DNA of 48,995 nt from Flavobacterium sp. (lineage in GTDB: Bacteria; Bacteroidota; Bacteroidia; Flavobacteriales; Flavobacteriaceae), in contig JASLED010000066.1 of NCBI GenBank assembly GCA_030151255.1, positions 1-48,995 of the forward strand, given 5' to 3'. The position numbers and the translations under genes were made by a program. Shown one piece after another: positions 25,964-33,903 of the stretch; positions within the stretch are counted from its first letter, which is position 1, and each line of letters starts with the position of its first letter. The notes under the pieces were generated by a model. It was not told the origin of the DNA, ran no database searches, and saw only the letters and a list, made by a program, of their open reading frames with translations.

Positions 25964-27535
25964 TTAGTATCCGTTAGAATCTCTTCTTGGTTCTTTAGAT
26001 TCTGGCCATTCAATTCGTTCTCCGTTATTGTTTAATGGCATAATAATTTTTTCTCTTGATACTAACTCTTCAGCTTCACTAGCTTTATATGCCATAATTG
26101 CAATTAAAATGGCATTGTTTTGCACATCATCATAAACTATTTTATCTGCTGTATCTCTATTTGTGTGCCATGTATAATTTCCGTATCCCCAACTTAATGA
26201 TCCCATCATAAAACCAGGAATATCTTTACTTACAAACGAAACATGATCAGAACCACCGCCAGATGGCGAACCTGGAAAGGTTGTTTTTAATTCTTTTTTA
26301 TACTCTAAAGGAACAGCTTCTAGCCAATCGCCAAGAAAATGATAAGCATTTAAAAAACCTTGTCCAGATAAATTAACAATTCTTCCAGTTCCGTTATCTT
26401 GATTAAAAACAGCTTGAATTTTATCTATCAACTCTGGATGATCTGCAACAAAAGCACGCGATCCGTTTAAGCCCTGCTCTTCGCTTCCCCAATTACCAAT
26501 TAAAATTGTGCGTTTTGGATTTGGCAACACTTTTTTCAAAATACGCACTGCTTCCATCATTGTAATAATTCCTGTTCCGTTATCCGTTGCTCCAGTTCCG
26601 CCATCCCAACTATCTAAATGCGCTGATAAAACAACATATTCATCTGCTTTTTCTCCGCCTTTAAGTTCAGCTATTGTATTATATGTTTTTGTTATTCCTA
26701 AATTTTGTGATTGCGCATTGACATTCATTTTTGGCTTTTTACCATTTTCTGCTAAACGATATAATAATCCATAATCTTCAACAGCAATATCAATTGTAGG
26801 AATTTTAGTTGTATTTGCACCAAAAATTCTATTGGCTCCCATAATTCCTGTCCAATATGACATTACAATACCAGCTGCCCCAGCCTCTTCTAACACTTTT
26901 GGTAATTCTTTTGCTGTGTATCCTGTATTAGCTATTCGCTCATTCCAATCGGCTGTAACTTTTGCTTGTTCTTCTTTCATTTTATCATAAGAAGATGGAG
27001 TAGCATATTCTTTCCATTGATAATCCGGACGACCGGTTGGTTGATGTTGAGAGATTAAAACATATTTTCCTTTTATTGTAGGTAACCAAGCTTGAAATTC
27101 AATTTGAGATTTGGCATCAATTAATACAACAACTTCACCTTCTACTCCATTTTTCTTTGTTGCCGGACTCCATGCTAATTGAGTTCCTTCTAATGATTTT
27201 ATGCGAGGTGATGTCATTGTAATTTGTGTTGTGCCTCGCTCCCAAGCTTTCCATGTTCCATATTCTTCATTTCGAGCTTCCAATCCCATTGCAATATATT
27301 GGTCTTTTACCCAATTGTGTGCTTGCATCATTTGAGGTGTACCTACCAAACGAGGACCAATAACATCTAATAATTCAAAAGAATAATTTTTTAATTGAGA
27401 ATTTGTTTGTCCTTCCTTTACAATTGCATCCACAATAGGATCGTTGATTTGTGCTGTTGTTACAACACACGTAAATAATGCTAAACTTAGTATGCTGCCT
27501 TTTACTACTTTGTTTGCTTTTAGCTTGAAATTCAT
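25964..27535 (-). CDS. Exported M28 family metallopeptidase with PA-type insert
   Basis: A 523-residue zinc aminopeptidase or carboxypeptidase-Q-like enzyme. An N-terminal signal segment (SILSLALFTCVVTTAQ) targets it to the periplasm or outside. The di-zinc site is complete: His306 in SAHLDSWD, bridging Asp318 in ATDNGTG, Glu352/Glu353 in WGSEEQG, Asp380 in NQDNGTG and His457 in TWHTNRDT. Residues about 130-270 form an insert of protease-associated (PA) character between the N-terminal helix region and the catalytic half. A single gene with its own terminator; a TAATTTCG box (27568-27575) is a plausible promoter. It probably shortens extracellular peptides together with the DPP7 enzyme. Confidence 0.92.
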   Translation of the reverse strand: MNFKLKANKVVKGSILSLALFTCVVTTAQINDPIVDAIVKEGQTNSQLKNYSFELLDVIGPRLVGTPQMMQAHNWVKDQYIAMGLEARNEEYGTWKAWERGTTQITMTSPRIKSLEGTQLAWSPATKKNGVEGEVVVLIDAKSQIEFQAWLPTIKGKYVLISQHQPTGRPDYQWKEYATPSSYDKMKEEQAKVTADWNERIANTGYTAKELPKVLEEAGAAGIVMSYWTGIMGANRIFGANTTKIPTIDIAVEDYGLLYRLAENGKKPKMNVNAQSQNLGITKTYNTIAELKGGEKADEYVVLSAHLDSWDGGTGATDNGTGIITMMEAVRILKKVLPNPKRTILIGNWGSEEQGLNGSRAFVADHPELIDKIQAVFNQDNGTGRIVNLSGQGFLNAYHFLGDWLEAVPLEYKKELKTTFPGSPSGGGSDHVSFVSKDIPGFMMGSLSWGYGNYTWHTNRDTADKIVYDDVQNNAILIAIMAYKASEAEELVSREKIIMPLNNNGERIEWPESKEPRRDSNGY

Positions 27536-27717
27536 TTTGTTGTTAGTTTGTATGTTAGTCTAAATTTCGAAATTACATTAATTCTAATCGAAAACCATAT
27601 TTGATTTCCAATAAATCCTCTTCTAAAATTTCAATAAACAATTATTTACATTTTAATTTCATTTCTTTTTAACATATTAACAACAAATAAACCGCCAAGC
27701 CTTCGTACAACAAGTTT

Positions 27718-27725
27718 TAACTTTG
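27718..27725 (+). promoter_or_regulatory. -7 promoter box of the EamA transporter gene
   Basis: TAACTTTG matches TAnnTTTG exactly and lies 26 nt before the ATG at 27752. No -33 TTG is visible at the expected distance. Confidence 0.5.
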
Positions 27726-27751
27726 CAAAAAATAATTAATTTAATTTTAAA

Positions 27752-28651
27752 ATGAAAAACCTTAAGGGAATTGTTTTTGCACTAATATCATCTAGTACAT
27801 TTGGCTTGGTACCGCTATTTTCGTTACCGTTGCTTGTACCTCAGCTTAGACCCGAAGGAATTGCAGCTATTGGAATACCAACTATTTTATTTTATCGTTT
27901 TTTATTTTCTTCTGCAACAATGGGAGCACTTTGTGCATTTAAAAAAACAAGTTTAAAAATAGCTATAAAAGATATTGTTGTAATTTTTGGACTTGCTTTG
28001 CTTTATGCTGCAACTGCAAAATTTCTGGTAGATTCTTACGAATATATTGCCAGCGGATTGGCTACTACTGTGCATTTTTTATATCCGTTGTTTGTAAGTA
28101 TAGTGATGATTTCATTTTTTAAAGAAAAGAAGTCAATTGTATTGCTTATTGCATCGGTACTTTCACTTTTAGGTGTTGGAATGATGTGTTGGAATGGAGA
28201 ATCATCGCCAGCTTTATACAAAGGTTTGCTACTTGCATCATTAACCATTTTTACATATGGTTTGTATATTGTAGGTTTAAACAAATCTAGAGTTTCGAAA
28301 ATCAACTTTGATGTGCTTACCTTTTATGTATTATTAATGGGATGTTTGGTATTTCTATTTTATGCTTTATTAACCACAGGTATTGATAAAATTACTTTAA
28401 CGGAAGATTGGATAAATTTAATTCTGCTTGGATTCTTTGCAACGTTTATTTCAGATTTATGTTTAGTTTTGGCAGTAAAACACGCTGGATCTACCGTTAC
28501 TTCTATCTTAGGATCGATGGAGCCTGTTGTAGCTGTTTTGGTTGGAACATTCTTTTTTGGAGAATTTTTTGATTGGATATCTGCTTTAGGATTAGCATTT
28601 GTATTGTTGTCTGTAACCTTAGTAATTATATTCAACAAACAAAAACCTTAA
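27752..28651 (+). CDS. EamA/DMT family transporter
   Basis: A 299-residue inner-membrane protein with about ten hydrophobic helices in two EamA repeats (about 1-145 and 150-299). Typical features are the early GLVPLFSLPL helix, ATTVHFLYPLFVSIVMIS at the end of the first repeat, and GSTVTSILGSMEPVVAVLVG in the second. Drug/metabolite family members export or import small metabolites; the substrate cannot be told. A monocistronic gene converging on the HugZ-like gene with a shared bidirectional terminator. Confidence 0.9.
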   Translation: MKNLKGIVFALISSSTFGLVPLFSLPLLVPQLRPEGIAAIGIPTILFYRFLFSSATMGALCAFKKTSLKIAIKDIVVIFGLALLYAATAKFLVDSYEYIASGLATTVHFLYPLFVSIVMISFFKEKKSIVLLIASVLSLLGVGMMCWNGESSPALYKGLLLASLTIFTYGLYIVGLNKSRVSKINFDVLTFYVLLMGCLVFLFYALLTTGIDKITLTEDWINLILLGFFATFISDLCLVLAVKHAGSTVTSILGSMEPVVAVLVGTFFFGEFFDWISALGLAFVLLSVTLVIIFNKQKP

Positions 28652-28675
28652 TAAGTTTAAAAGGAAAAAATCATT

Positions 28676-28709
28676 AAAAAAGGCTTTGTAAGTATACAAA
28701 GCCTTTTTT
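28676..28709. terminator. Bidirectional terminator between converging genes
   Basis: A perfect 15-bp stem (28676-28690 and 28695-28709, core GGCTTTGTA with TACAAAGCC) has an AGTA loop. A run on the left and T run on the right allow it to stop transcription of the EamA gene (+) and the HugZ-like gene (-). Confidence 0.9.
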
Positions 28710-28719
28710 TAATTTATAA

Positions 28720-29265
28720 TTATTTACGTTCAACGTTATGTGCACCGTGCGCACCGTGTCTATGCTCGGCAATTTGAAGATTTTCATCTACAAAATAAGC
28801 ACTTCCAAATCCGTTTACATATGATCCTTTTATTGGTTTAAAGTTGAATAAGATAAAATCGTCTAAACTTCCTAAAACTTCAATTACTTTTCCGTGTCTT
28901 TTTCTTAAATCTTCCATAGCTTCTGCAAACAAAGGATTATCTAATTCAACTAATTCAGCTTCTGAATCAATTGTTAAACGATGTCTTGCATACAATTGTT
29001 TAGATGCAGATTCATCTTCTACAAACATAATAGAAACCTTTTTTCTGTCTTTTAAATTTTTTGTATGCTTTGCCATATAAGAAACTAAAATCTGAAACTG
29101 ATTTCCTACTCGAGAATAAGGCGCTGTGCTAACTAATGGCGAACCATCTTCATTAATAGTTGCCAACATAATTGATTGACAAGAATTAATAAGCTCTTCT
29201 ATTTGTGGAGCTTTAGGTTTTACTTTATGTTGGTCGAAATTTGGATTTGATGTATTTGTACTCAT
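28720..29265 (-). CDS. HugZ-like heme-binding/PPOX-fold protein
   Basis: A 181-residue cytoplasmic protein of the split-barrel flavin-binding superfamily. The segment ATINEDGSPLVSTAPYSRVG (about 35-54) and SYMAKHTKNLKDRKKVSIMF are typical of HugZ/HutZ heme-utilisation proteins, and GSYVNGFGSAYFVD near the C-terminus is the matching late motif. The tail HRHGAHGAHN is rich in His, consistent with heme or metal binding. HugZ proteins degrade heme to release iron. No heme transporter lies next to it. A pyridoxamine-phosphate-oxidase-like flavoprotein is the alternative; FMN residues cannot be assigned with certainty. Confidence 0.8.
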   Translation of the reverse strand: MSTNTSNPNFDQHKVKPKAPQIEELINSCQSIMLATINEDGSPLVSTAPYSRVGNQFQILVSYMAKHTKNLKDRKKVSIMFVEDESASKQLYARHRLTIDSEAELVELDNPLFAEAMEDLRKRHGKVIEVLGSLDDFILFNFKPIKGSYVNGFGSAYFVDENLQIAEHRHGAHGAHNVERK

Positions 29266-29330
29266 AATTACTTTATTTTATGAAAGCTAAGATAATGAAT
29301 TATTTAAACTAAATAAAGATAATAACCCAA

Positions 29331-29531
29331 CTAATCTGTCTCTTCTAAAAAAAATAGATCTTCTACTTTTACTTTTAAAGTTTGAGCAATTTTTAAAGCT
29401 AAAATTGTAGAAGGAACATAACGATTATTTTCAATTGAATTTATAGTTTGTCTGGATACTTCAATACTATCTGCTAATTGTTGTTGCGTTAAATAACAAC
29501 GAACTCTTTCTTCTTTTACTTTATTCAGCAT
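29331..29531 (-). CDS. Small XRE/Cro-CI family transcriptional regulator
   Basis: A 66-residue DNA-binding protein that is essentially a bare helix-turn-helix domain. The HTH covers about residues 14-40 (LTQQQLADSIEVSRQTINS, then IENNRYVPS), followed by the ALKIAQTLKVKVEDLF helix common to this family. It overlaps the upstream membrane-protein gene by 11 nt, so the two are translationally coupled. Two palindromes upstream of the pair are likely operators, suggesting autoregulation. Confidence 0.93.
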   Translation of the reverse strand: MLNKVKEERVRCYLTQQQLADSIEVSRQTINSIENNRYVPSTILALKIAQTLKVKVEDLFFLEETD

Positions 29532-29922
29532 TCAATGCTTTTTTACTATTTCTTATATTTATTTCAAACATAATATTAACAAATAGCATAATTTTCATCA
29601 CGCCACTTGCTAATGATTCATTAAACGTGCCTGGTTGAATGATATTCCAAATAGAGTTGATAAATATTCCTACAATAAGGAATAAAAGTCCTCCAATTAT
29701 AATTTGTAAACGCATTTGCATCAACATTTCATCATCTGCTTTTCTTCTATGAAAAAAATACAAGAATAAACCAAGATTCATTAAATTCGTTCCAATATTC
29801 TTGGAATCTTCTCCATAAGGAGCTAAATAATCTTTTAATAAAATACCTAAGGGAATTGTAAGAACAACAAGCGCTATAGCAATCCATTTAAAATAATGAG
29901 GTAATAACGGAATTTGTTTCAT
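29521..29922 (-). CDS. Small multi-spanning membrane protein paired with the XRE regulator
   Basis: A 133-residue protein with about four hydrophobic helices (WIAIALVVLTIPLGILL, NLMNLGLFLYFF, IIIGGLLFLIVGIFINSIW, VMKIMLFVNIMF). Loops carry charged residues such as HRRKADDEM. It is the first gene of a two-gene operon with the XRE regulator. Similar small membrane proteins next to tiny Cro/CI regulators are widespread (for example DUF2975-type pairs), but the function is unknown. It may sense a membrane condition and control the regulator; this is inference. Confidence 0.82.
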   Translation of the reverse strand: MKQIPLLPHYFKWIAIALVVLTIPLGILLKDYLAPYGEDSKNIGTNLMNLGLFLYFFHRRKADDEMLMQMRLQIIIGGLLFLIVGIFINSIWNIIQPGTFNESLASGVMKIMLFVNIMFEINIRNSKKALNAE

Positions 29923-29949
29923 TTTAGTAATTTTTTGGTCACCTAAAAT

Positions 29950-29987
29950 GTAAAGTATATTTTACAGTAATGCAAAGTAAACTTTAC
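29950..29987. promoter_or_regulatory. Two-dyad operator upstream of the membrane protein/XRE operon
   Basis: Two imperfect 16-bp palindromes, GTAAAGTATATTTTAC (29950-29965) and GCAAAGTAAACTTTAC (29972-29987), share the form GTAAAGTnnACTTTAC. Their centres are 22 bp apart, two helical turns. The outer arms form an exact 11-bp inverted repeat (29946-29956 and 29981-29991). They lie 28-65 nt before the start codon, where a promoter must be. Confidence 0.65.
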
Positions 29988-30008
29988 ATTTAAATCAAAT
30001 CAATTATT

Positions 30009-30878
30009 TTATTTATTGGCAAAATAATACGAATCTGTAAAATATTTATTCTTTTGAATATAAGCCGTTTTTCCTTTGATATCAATAATCCAATTGAAAC
30101 GATGAATAAAATCAGCACCAAAATAATTTGTAGTTTGATTTTTGATTTCACCTGCAAAAAGATTAACTGGTACATCGTTAAAATGAATTGAATCTATTTC
30201 AATAACGGGCATTGTACATACTAAATTAATTAATTGTTGTCCGGCCGAATTCGTCATCTTTTTTTCATCCAAACGCTGAAGTATATTTGCCAATTGATAG
30301 TTATCTGCCAATTGATTATTATACAAAATAGCACCCGAAAAACCAGATTGTAAAAGTACTTTTGTAGGTATTTTTTGATTTCCAACTTTGCTTACAACAT
30401 CAATAAATAATTGTCCATTTTTTTGTTCTAATGGCAAGCGAATAAATTCAGTTGTATCTGGAAGAAAAGAATACAATTCAAATTGAGATTGATCGTAATT
30501 TATTTTAACTATTTTATCTCCAAATAATTGGACACCAATCTTTCCTTCTGCTCCATGTCCTGTATGTTCATTATCCCAAATCCAAATAGGTTCAACAATT
30601 ATTTCTCCAACTCGAATGCTATTTTCTTTGCTTAATCCATCTGAAAAATTGGTTGTATCGAACACAACGGATTCAACTTTATGAGTTCTATTGGGTGATA
30701 AAGAAGCCTCTCGCATAGCAATCTGAAACATTAAATCAACGGTATCTTTTTTATTAATTATGCTTTCTACCAATATATTATAATGTCCGTTCATTTTAAA
30801 AGGAATAATTTCTTGCGACTTTATTACTGAACTAAAAAATATAGCAAGCAGAATAAAAATTAATGATTTACTTTTCAT
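30009..30878 (-). CDS. Exported protein with degenerate aspartyl-protease-like repeats
   Basis: A 289-residue exported protein (signal peptide MKSKSLIFILLAIFFSSVIKSQ). Two halves look like retropepsin-type aspartyl protease lobes. In the second, KVLLQSGFSGAILYN (173-187) aligns with the active-site strand LLDTGFSG, but Asp is replaced by Gln177; the flap-distal strand YFGADFIHRFNWIIDIK (252-268) is well preserved. In the first, LMFQIAMREASLS (about 49-61) stands where DTGA should be, and IGVQLFGDKIVKINYD (114-129) is the matching strand pair. Proteolysis is therefore unlikely; a binding role is inferred. It overlaps the GNAT gene by 4 nt and forms an operon with it. Confidence 0.75.
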   Translation of the reverse strand: MKSKSLIFILLAIFFSSVIKSQEIIPFKMNGHYNILVESIINKKDTVDLMFQIAMREASLSPNRTHKVESVVFDTTNFSDGLSKENSIRVGEIIVEPIWIWDNEHTGHGAEGKIGVQLFGDKIVKINYDQSQFELYSFLPDTTEFIRLPLEQKNGQLFIDVVSKVGNQKIPTKVLLQSGFSGAILYNNQLADNYQLANILQRLDEKKMTNSAGQQLINLVCTMPVIEIDSIHFNDVPVNLFAGEIKNQTTNYFGADFIHRFNWIIDIKGKTAYIQKNKYFTDSYYFANK

Positions 30879-31390
30879 TTTTTCAAATCCAATTGATAAA
30901 TATAATCATCCATAATATAGTCATTACCAATGTCAAATGCTTTTTCTTCAATACATTTCATTCCGTTTCTTTCATAAAATGCAATTGCTTTTGCATTGAA
31001 TTTATTCACGGTAAGATAAACCGAATCAGCTCCTTTTTGACGAGCATATTCCACCACATGATCGAGCATCCATTTACCTAATCCCTTTTTTTGCTTTTCA
31101 GGATCCAAATAAATTTTAGACAAAAACACTCTATTATCAGACATTAATTTGTAATCTAAATATCCTAATAATTCGTCTTGTTCTTTTAAAAGTTCCCAAA
31201 CATAGCCGTCCGCAATTTCTGCAAAAACGCGTTCCTTACCATACATCATCGGCAACATATACGTAATTTGTTCTTGAGAAATAATTGAAGTGTAAGTATT
31301 TTGCCAAATGCGTTCTGCCAAAGGTAAAATACTTGGGAAATTTTCGGTTGTTACGGGTTCAAAATACAGTTGTTCTGTTGTTGTATCCAT
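30875..31390 (-). CDS. GNAT family N-acetyltransferase
   Basis: A 171-residue cytoplasmic acyltransferase. Motif A is LSKIYLDPEKQKKGLGKWML (about 90-109) with the acetyl-CoA pyrophosphate loop QKKGLG, and motif B is FYERNGMKCIE in the C-terminal part. The VYLTVNKFNAKAIAFYER stretch is characteristic of GNATs acting on small amines or protein N-termini; the substrate is not predictable. It starts 19 nt after the pepA terminator and overlaps the following gene by 4 nt (ATGA). Confidence 0.93.
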   Translation of the reverse strand: MDTTTEQLYFEPVTTENFPSILPLAERIWQNTYTSIISQEQITYMLPMMYGKERVFAEIADGYVWELLKEQDELLGYLDYKLMSDNRVFLSKIYLDPEKQKKGLGKWMLDHVVEYARQKGADSVYLTVNKFNAKAIAFYERNGMKCIEEKAFDIGNDYIMDDYIYQLDLKK

Positions 31391-31418
31391 TTTTTAATCT
31401 AATTTAAATCCATAAAAA

Positions 31419-31444
31419 AAGCGAAAGCATTGCTACTTTCGCTT
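31419..31444 (-). terminator. Terminator after pepA
   Basis: A 9-bp stem, AAGCGAAAG (31419-31427) and CTTTCGCTT (31436-31444), has an 8-nt loop and an A run on its left that becomes a U tract on the minus strand. It lies 25 nt past the pepA stop codon. Confidence 0.85.
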
Positions 31445-31468
31445 CCTGTTTTATTTTGTTCGGAAAGA

Positions 31469-32857
31469 TTATCCTTTGTAGTTGCTTAAGAAATCAACTA
31501 ACGTACGAATTCCAGTTCCTGTTCCACCATTTCCTTTGTAATCTTTTGGTCCTTCTGTCCAAGCTGGTCCAGCAATATCCATATGCACATAAGGTGCTTT
31601 GGCAAAATGCTCTAAGAATTTACCTGCCGTGATTGTACCTGCAAAACGCCCACCGATATTTTTCATGTCTGCGATGTTTGATTTTAATAAATCTTTGTAA
31701 TCATCCCAGAAAGGCAATTTTGCTAAACGCTCGTGTACATTATAACCTGAAGCAATAATAGCATCCATTACTTTTTCGTCGTTACCCATAATACAAGAAG
31801 CATCTAAACCAGCCACTACTAAAGCTGCACCTGTAAGCGTAGCTGCATCAATAATAACTTCTGGATCGTATTGTGTAGCATAAGCAATTGCATCAGCCAA
31901 AATCATACGTCCTTCTGCATCTGTATTTAATACTTCAATTGTAGTTCCGTCATACATTGTAATAACATCGCCTGGTGCATACGCATTTCCGCCTGGACGG
32001 TTATCCGTTGCAGGAATCAATCCAACAATATGAACATTTACTTCGTTTAAAGCAGCTGCATAAATAGTACCTGCCATACAAGCCGCACCACCCATATCGC
32101 TCTTCATTGAATCCATTGAACCAGCAGTTGGTTTTAAACTCAAACCTCCAGTATCATATACCACTCCTTTTCCTACTAAAACGATTGGTTTTTTGTTGAT
32201 TGGATTAGCTGGTTTGTATTCTATAATTGTAAAAGTTGGTTGATCGATAGATCCTTTGTTAACTGCTAACAATCCACCCATTTTCAATTCTTCAATTGCT
32301 TCTAATCCTAATACTTTTACAGAAAAATTAGCTTCATCTGCTAATGCTTCTATTTCTGTAGCTAATTGGGTAGCATTTAAAAAGCTTACTGGCTCATTTA
32401 CCATTGTACGTGCCCAATAAACTGCTTTTGTTATATTGTTTAAATCGCTGATTTGCTTTGTTATAAAATCGCCTTTTACCTCAACATTTTCTAAAGCAAA
32501 TTTCATTTTATCTGCTTCTTTGAAGTATTTTAAGAATTGGTAATTAGATAAAACAACACCTTCCACAACAGCCAAAGTTGCTTCGCCTTGTCCTACAATT
32601 GTAAGGTTGGTTGCTTTTTTATCTAACTGCTTGCGAATGTTGAAACCAGCCACACGCATTTTTTCTAAATTGGTGTTTTCTTTCACAAAGAAAAAGTATT
32701 GTTCGCCAATTTTAGCAAAATCTTCTTCTTTTTCTCCTGCTACAAATCCCTTTACAAAATCACTCAAAAGAGCAGGAACATCTGTTGTTCCGTTTGTTTG
32801 GCTAACTACAAAAACAACATTGTTGCTTGCTTTCACCTCGTTTACAAGTTGTATCAT
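31469..32857 (-). CDS. pepA: Leucyl aminopeptidase, M17 family
   Basis: A cytoplasmic di-metal aminopeptidase of 462 residues that releases N-terminal residues from peptides. The metal and catalytic residues fit the family: Lys230 and Asp235 in GKGVVYDTGG, Asp254 in KSDMGGAA, and the signature NTDAEGR at 311-317 with Asp313, Glu315 and Arg317. The N-terminal domain is divergent, as usual. The gene is monocistronic, with a TATATTTG box 20 nt before the start codon and a hairpin after the stop. It is one of five exopeptidases in the window. Confidence 0.95.
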   Translation of the reverse strand: MIQLVNEVKASNNVVFVVSQTNGTTDVPALLSDFVKGFVAGEKEEDFAKIGEQYFFFVKENTNLEKMRVAGFNIRKQLDKKATNLTIVGQGEATLAVVEGVVLSNYQFLKYFKEADKMKFALENVEVKGDFITKQISDLNNITKAVYWARTMVNEPVSFLNATQLATEIEALADEANFSVKVLGLEAIEELKMGGLLAVNKGSIDQPTFTIIEYKPANPINKKPIVLVGKGVVYDTGGLSLKPTAGSMDSMKSDMGGAACMAGTIYAAALNEVNVHIVGLIPATDNRPGGNAYAPGDVITMYDGTTIEVLNTDAEGRMILADAIAYATQYDPEVIIDAATLTGAALVVAGLDASCIMGNDEKVMDAIIASGYNVHERLAKLPFWDDYKDLLKSNIADMKNIGGRFAGTITAGKFLEHFAKAPYVHMDIAGPAWTEGPKDYKGNGGTGTGIRTLVDFLSNYKG

Positions 32858-32876
32858 CTTTGTTTTTTAATTTACA

Positions 32877-32884
32877 CAAATATA
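32877..32884 (-). promoter_or_regulatory. -7 promoter box of pepA
   Basis: TATATTTG on the minus strand, an exact TAnnTTTG match, predicts a leader of about 16 nt before the ATG at 32857. No -33 TTG is visible. Confidence 0.55.
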
Positions 32885-32963
32885 ATCATTTTGCTCTTCA
32901 GCCGAAAAAAGACTTCAATACAAAATTTATTCTATTTTCTTGTAGATAAGCTTTGCCATTCTA

Positions 32964-33779
32964 TCAAATCAACGTCAATATCCACCAAGCAATTGGCACT
33001 GCTTCTACCCAAAAATGAGTATAAAATTCTTTACGCTTGGGAGAAGCTCCTAATATGAATCCTAAAGTAAGCAATACAATAACTAAATCATTCCATGCTT
33101 GAATTGGCTGAAAACCAATCTTGAAAAACTCGATTACAAAAAAAGGAATTAACATAAAACCTAAAAGCCATTTTGTTTTGACAATACCTAGCGTTTGCGG
33201 AAGTGTTTTTAAATAACGTCCGTCATATTGTAAATCAAAAATTTCAAAAATTCCAATTAATACAAAAACTAAAATAAAACGCTGCGTAACTTTAATGGCA
33301 ATGTCTGCATTTAATAATGCACCGGCATTTAAAACCGGCACAACTACAGTAATAATTGCCCAACACAAACACACAATATAAACCTTAATTCCTGACCAAT
33401 TGCGCAAATTTTGTCGTTGTTGCCCAATGGGAATTGCATACAAAACGGCTAAAATTAATAATCCTAATGTAACTAACTGAGCCTTAAAATTGAGCAATAA
33501 AAAACAATAACTGCTAATAATTAATGCGCAAATACTCATTAAAATAATTACTTGAAGCGATTTGGTAAAAGGCTCTTTGTATTTTCTTCGAATATAATCT
33601 GCGTATTTTATGAAATTATAAGAAAACAATGTTCCGCAAAAGGCTAAAAGAGAAACCACAATATCAAAGGATAAATGACAAAAGAAGAAAGTCATTTGCA
33701 CCAATGCATAAACAGAAAGTGATACGTGAATACTACTTTTAATATAAAAATGGAGTAATTTGTTCAATGATTCTTTCAT
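32964..33779 (-). CDS. UbiA-like integral membrane protein
   Basis: A 271-residue protein with seven to nine hydrophobic helices. Two motifs resemble the Asp-rich sites of UbiA-type prenyltransferases: LFSYNFIKYADYIRRKYKEP (residues 51-70) at the place of NDxxDxxxD, and FDLQYDGRYLKTLPQTLG (181-198) at the place of DxxxD (Asp182, Asp186). The first is degenerate (NFIKYAD), so prenyl-diphosphate chemistry is uncertain. Similar flavobacterial proteins have no defined substrate. It is divergent from gcvP and has its own promoter box. Confidence 0.7.
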   Translation of the reverse strand: MKESLNKLLHFYIKSSIHVSLSVYALVQMTFFFCHLSFDIVVSLLAFCGTLFSYNFIKYADYIRRKYKEPFTKSLQVIILMSICALIISSYCFLLLNFKAQLVTLGLLILAVLYAIPIGQQRQNLRNWSGIKVYIVCLCWAIITVVVPVLNAGALLNADIAIKVTQRFILVFVLIGIFEIFDLQYDGRYLKTLPQTLGIVKTKWLLGFMLIPFFVIEFFKIGFQPIQAWNDLVIVLLTLGFILGASPKRKEFYTHFWVEAVPIAWWILTLI

Positions 33780-33819
33780 ATGCTAATTAAATTCTAAAGC
33801 TGATAGAATATGATAGTAA

Positions 33820-33827
33820 CAAAATTA
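33820..33827 (-). promoter_or_regulatory. -7 promoter box of the UbiA-like gene
   Basis: TAATTTTG on the minus strand, an exact TAnnTTTG match, lies 40 nt before the start codon. It is back to back with the gcvP box 37 nt away. Confidence 0.45.
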
Positions 33828-33863
33828 CTATGAATATACTTAATTAATATCAGATTTATGGTT

Positions 33864-33871
33864 ATTTTTGT
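33864..33871 (+). promoter_or_regulatory. -7 promoter box of gcvP
   Basis: TATTTTTG matches TAnnTTTG and lies 32 nt before the ATG at 33904. No glycine riboswitch-like fold is seen in the short leader. Confidence 0.5.
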
Positions 33872-33903
33872 TTGCTTAAACACAACTTATATTATTTGCC
33901 CAA

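Noticed and set aside
32699..33058. A 119-codon open frame on the plus strand across the pepA start and the end of the UbiA-like gene.
   Set aside because: It is the antisense shadow of pepA and its neighbour, rich in Phe, Lys and Ser without any domain, and has no promoter or start context.
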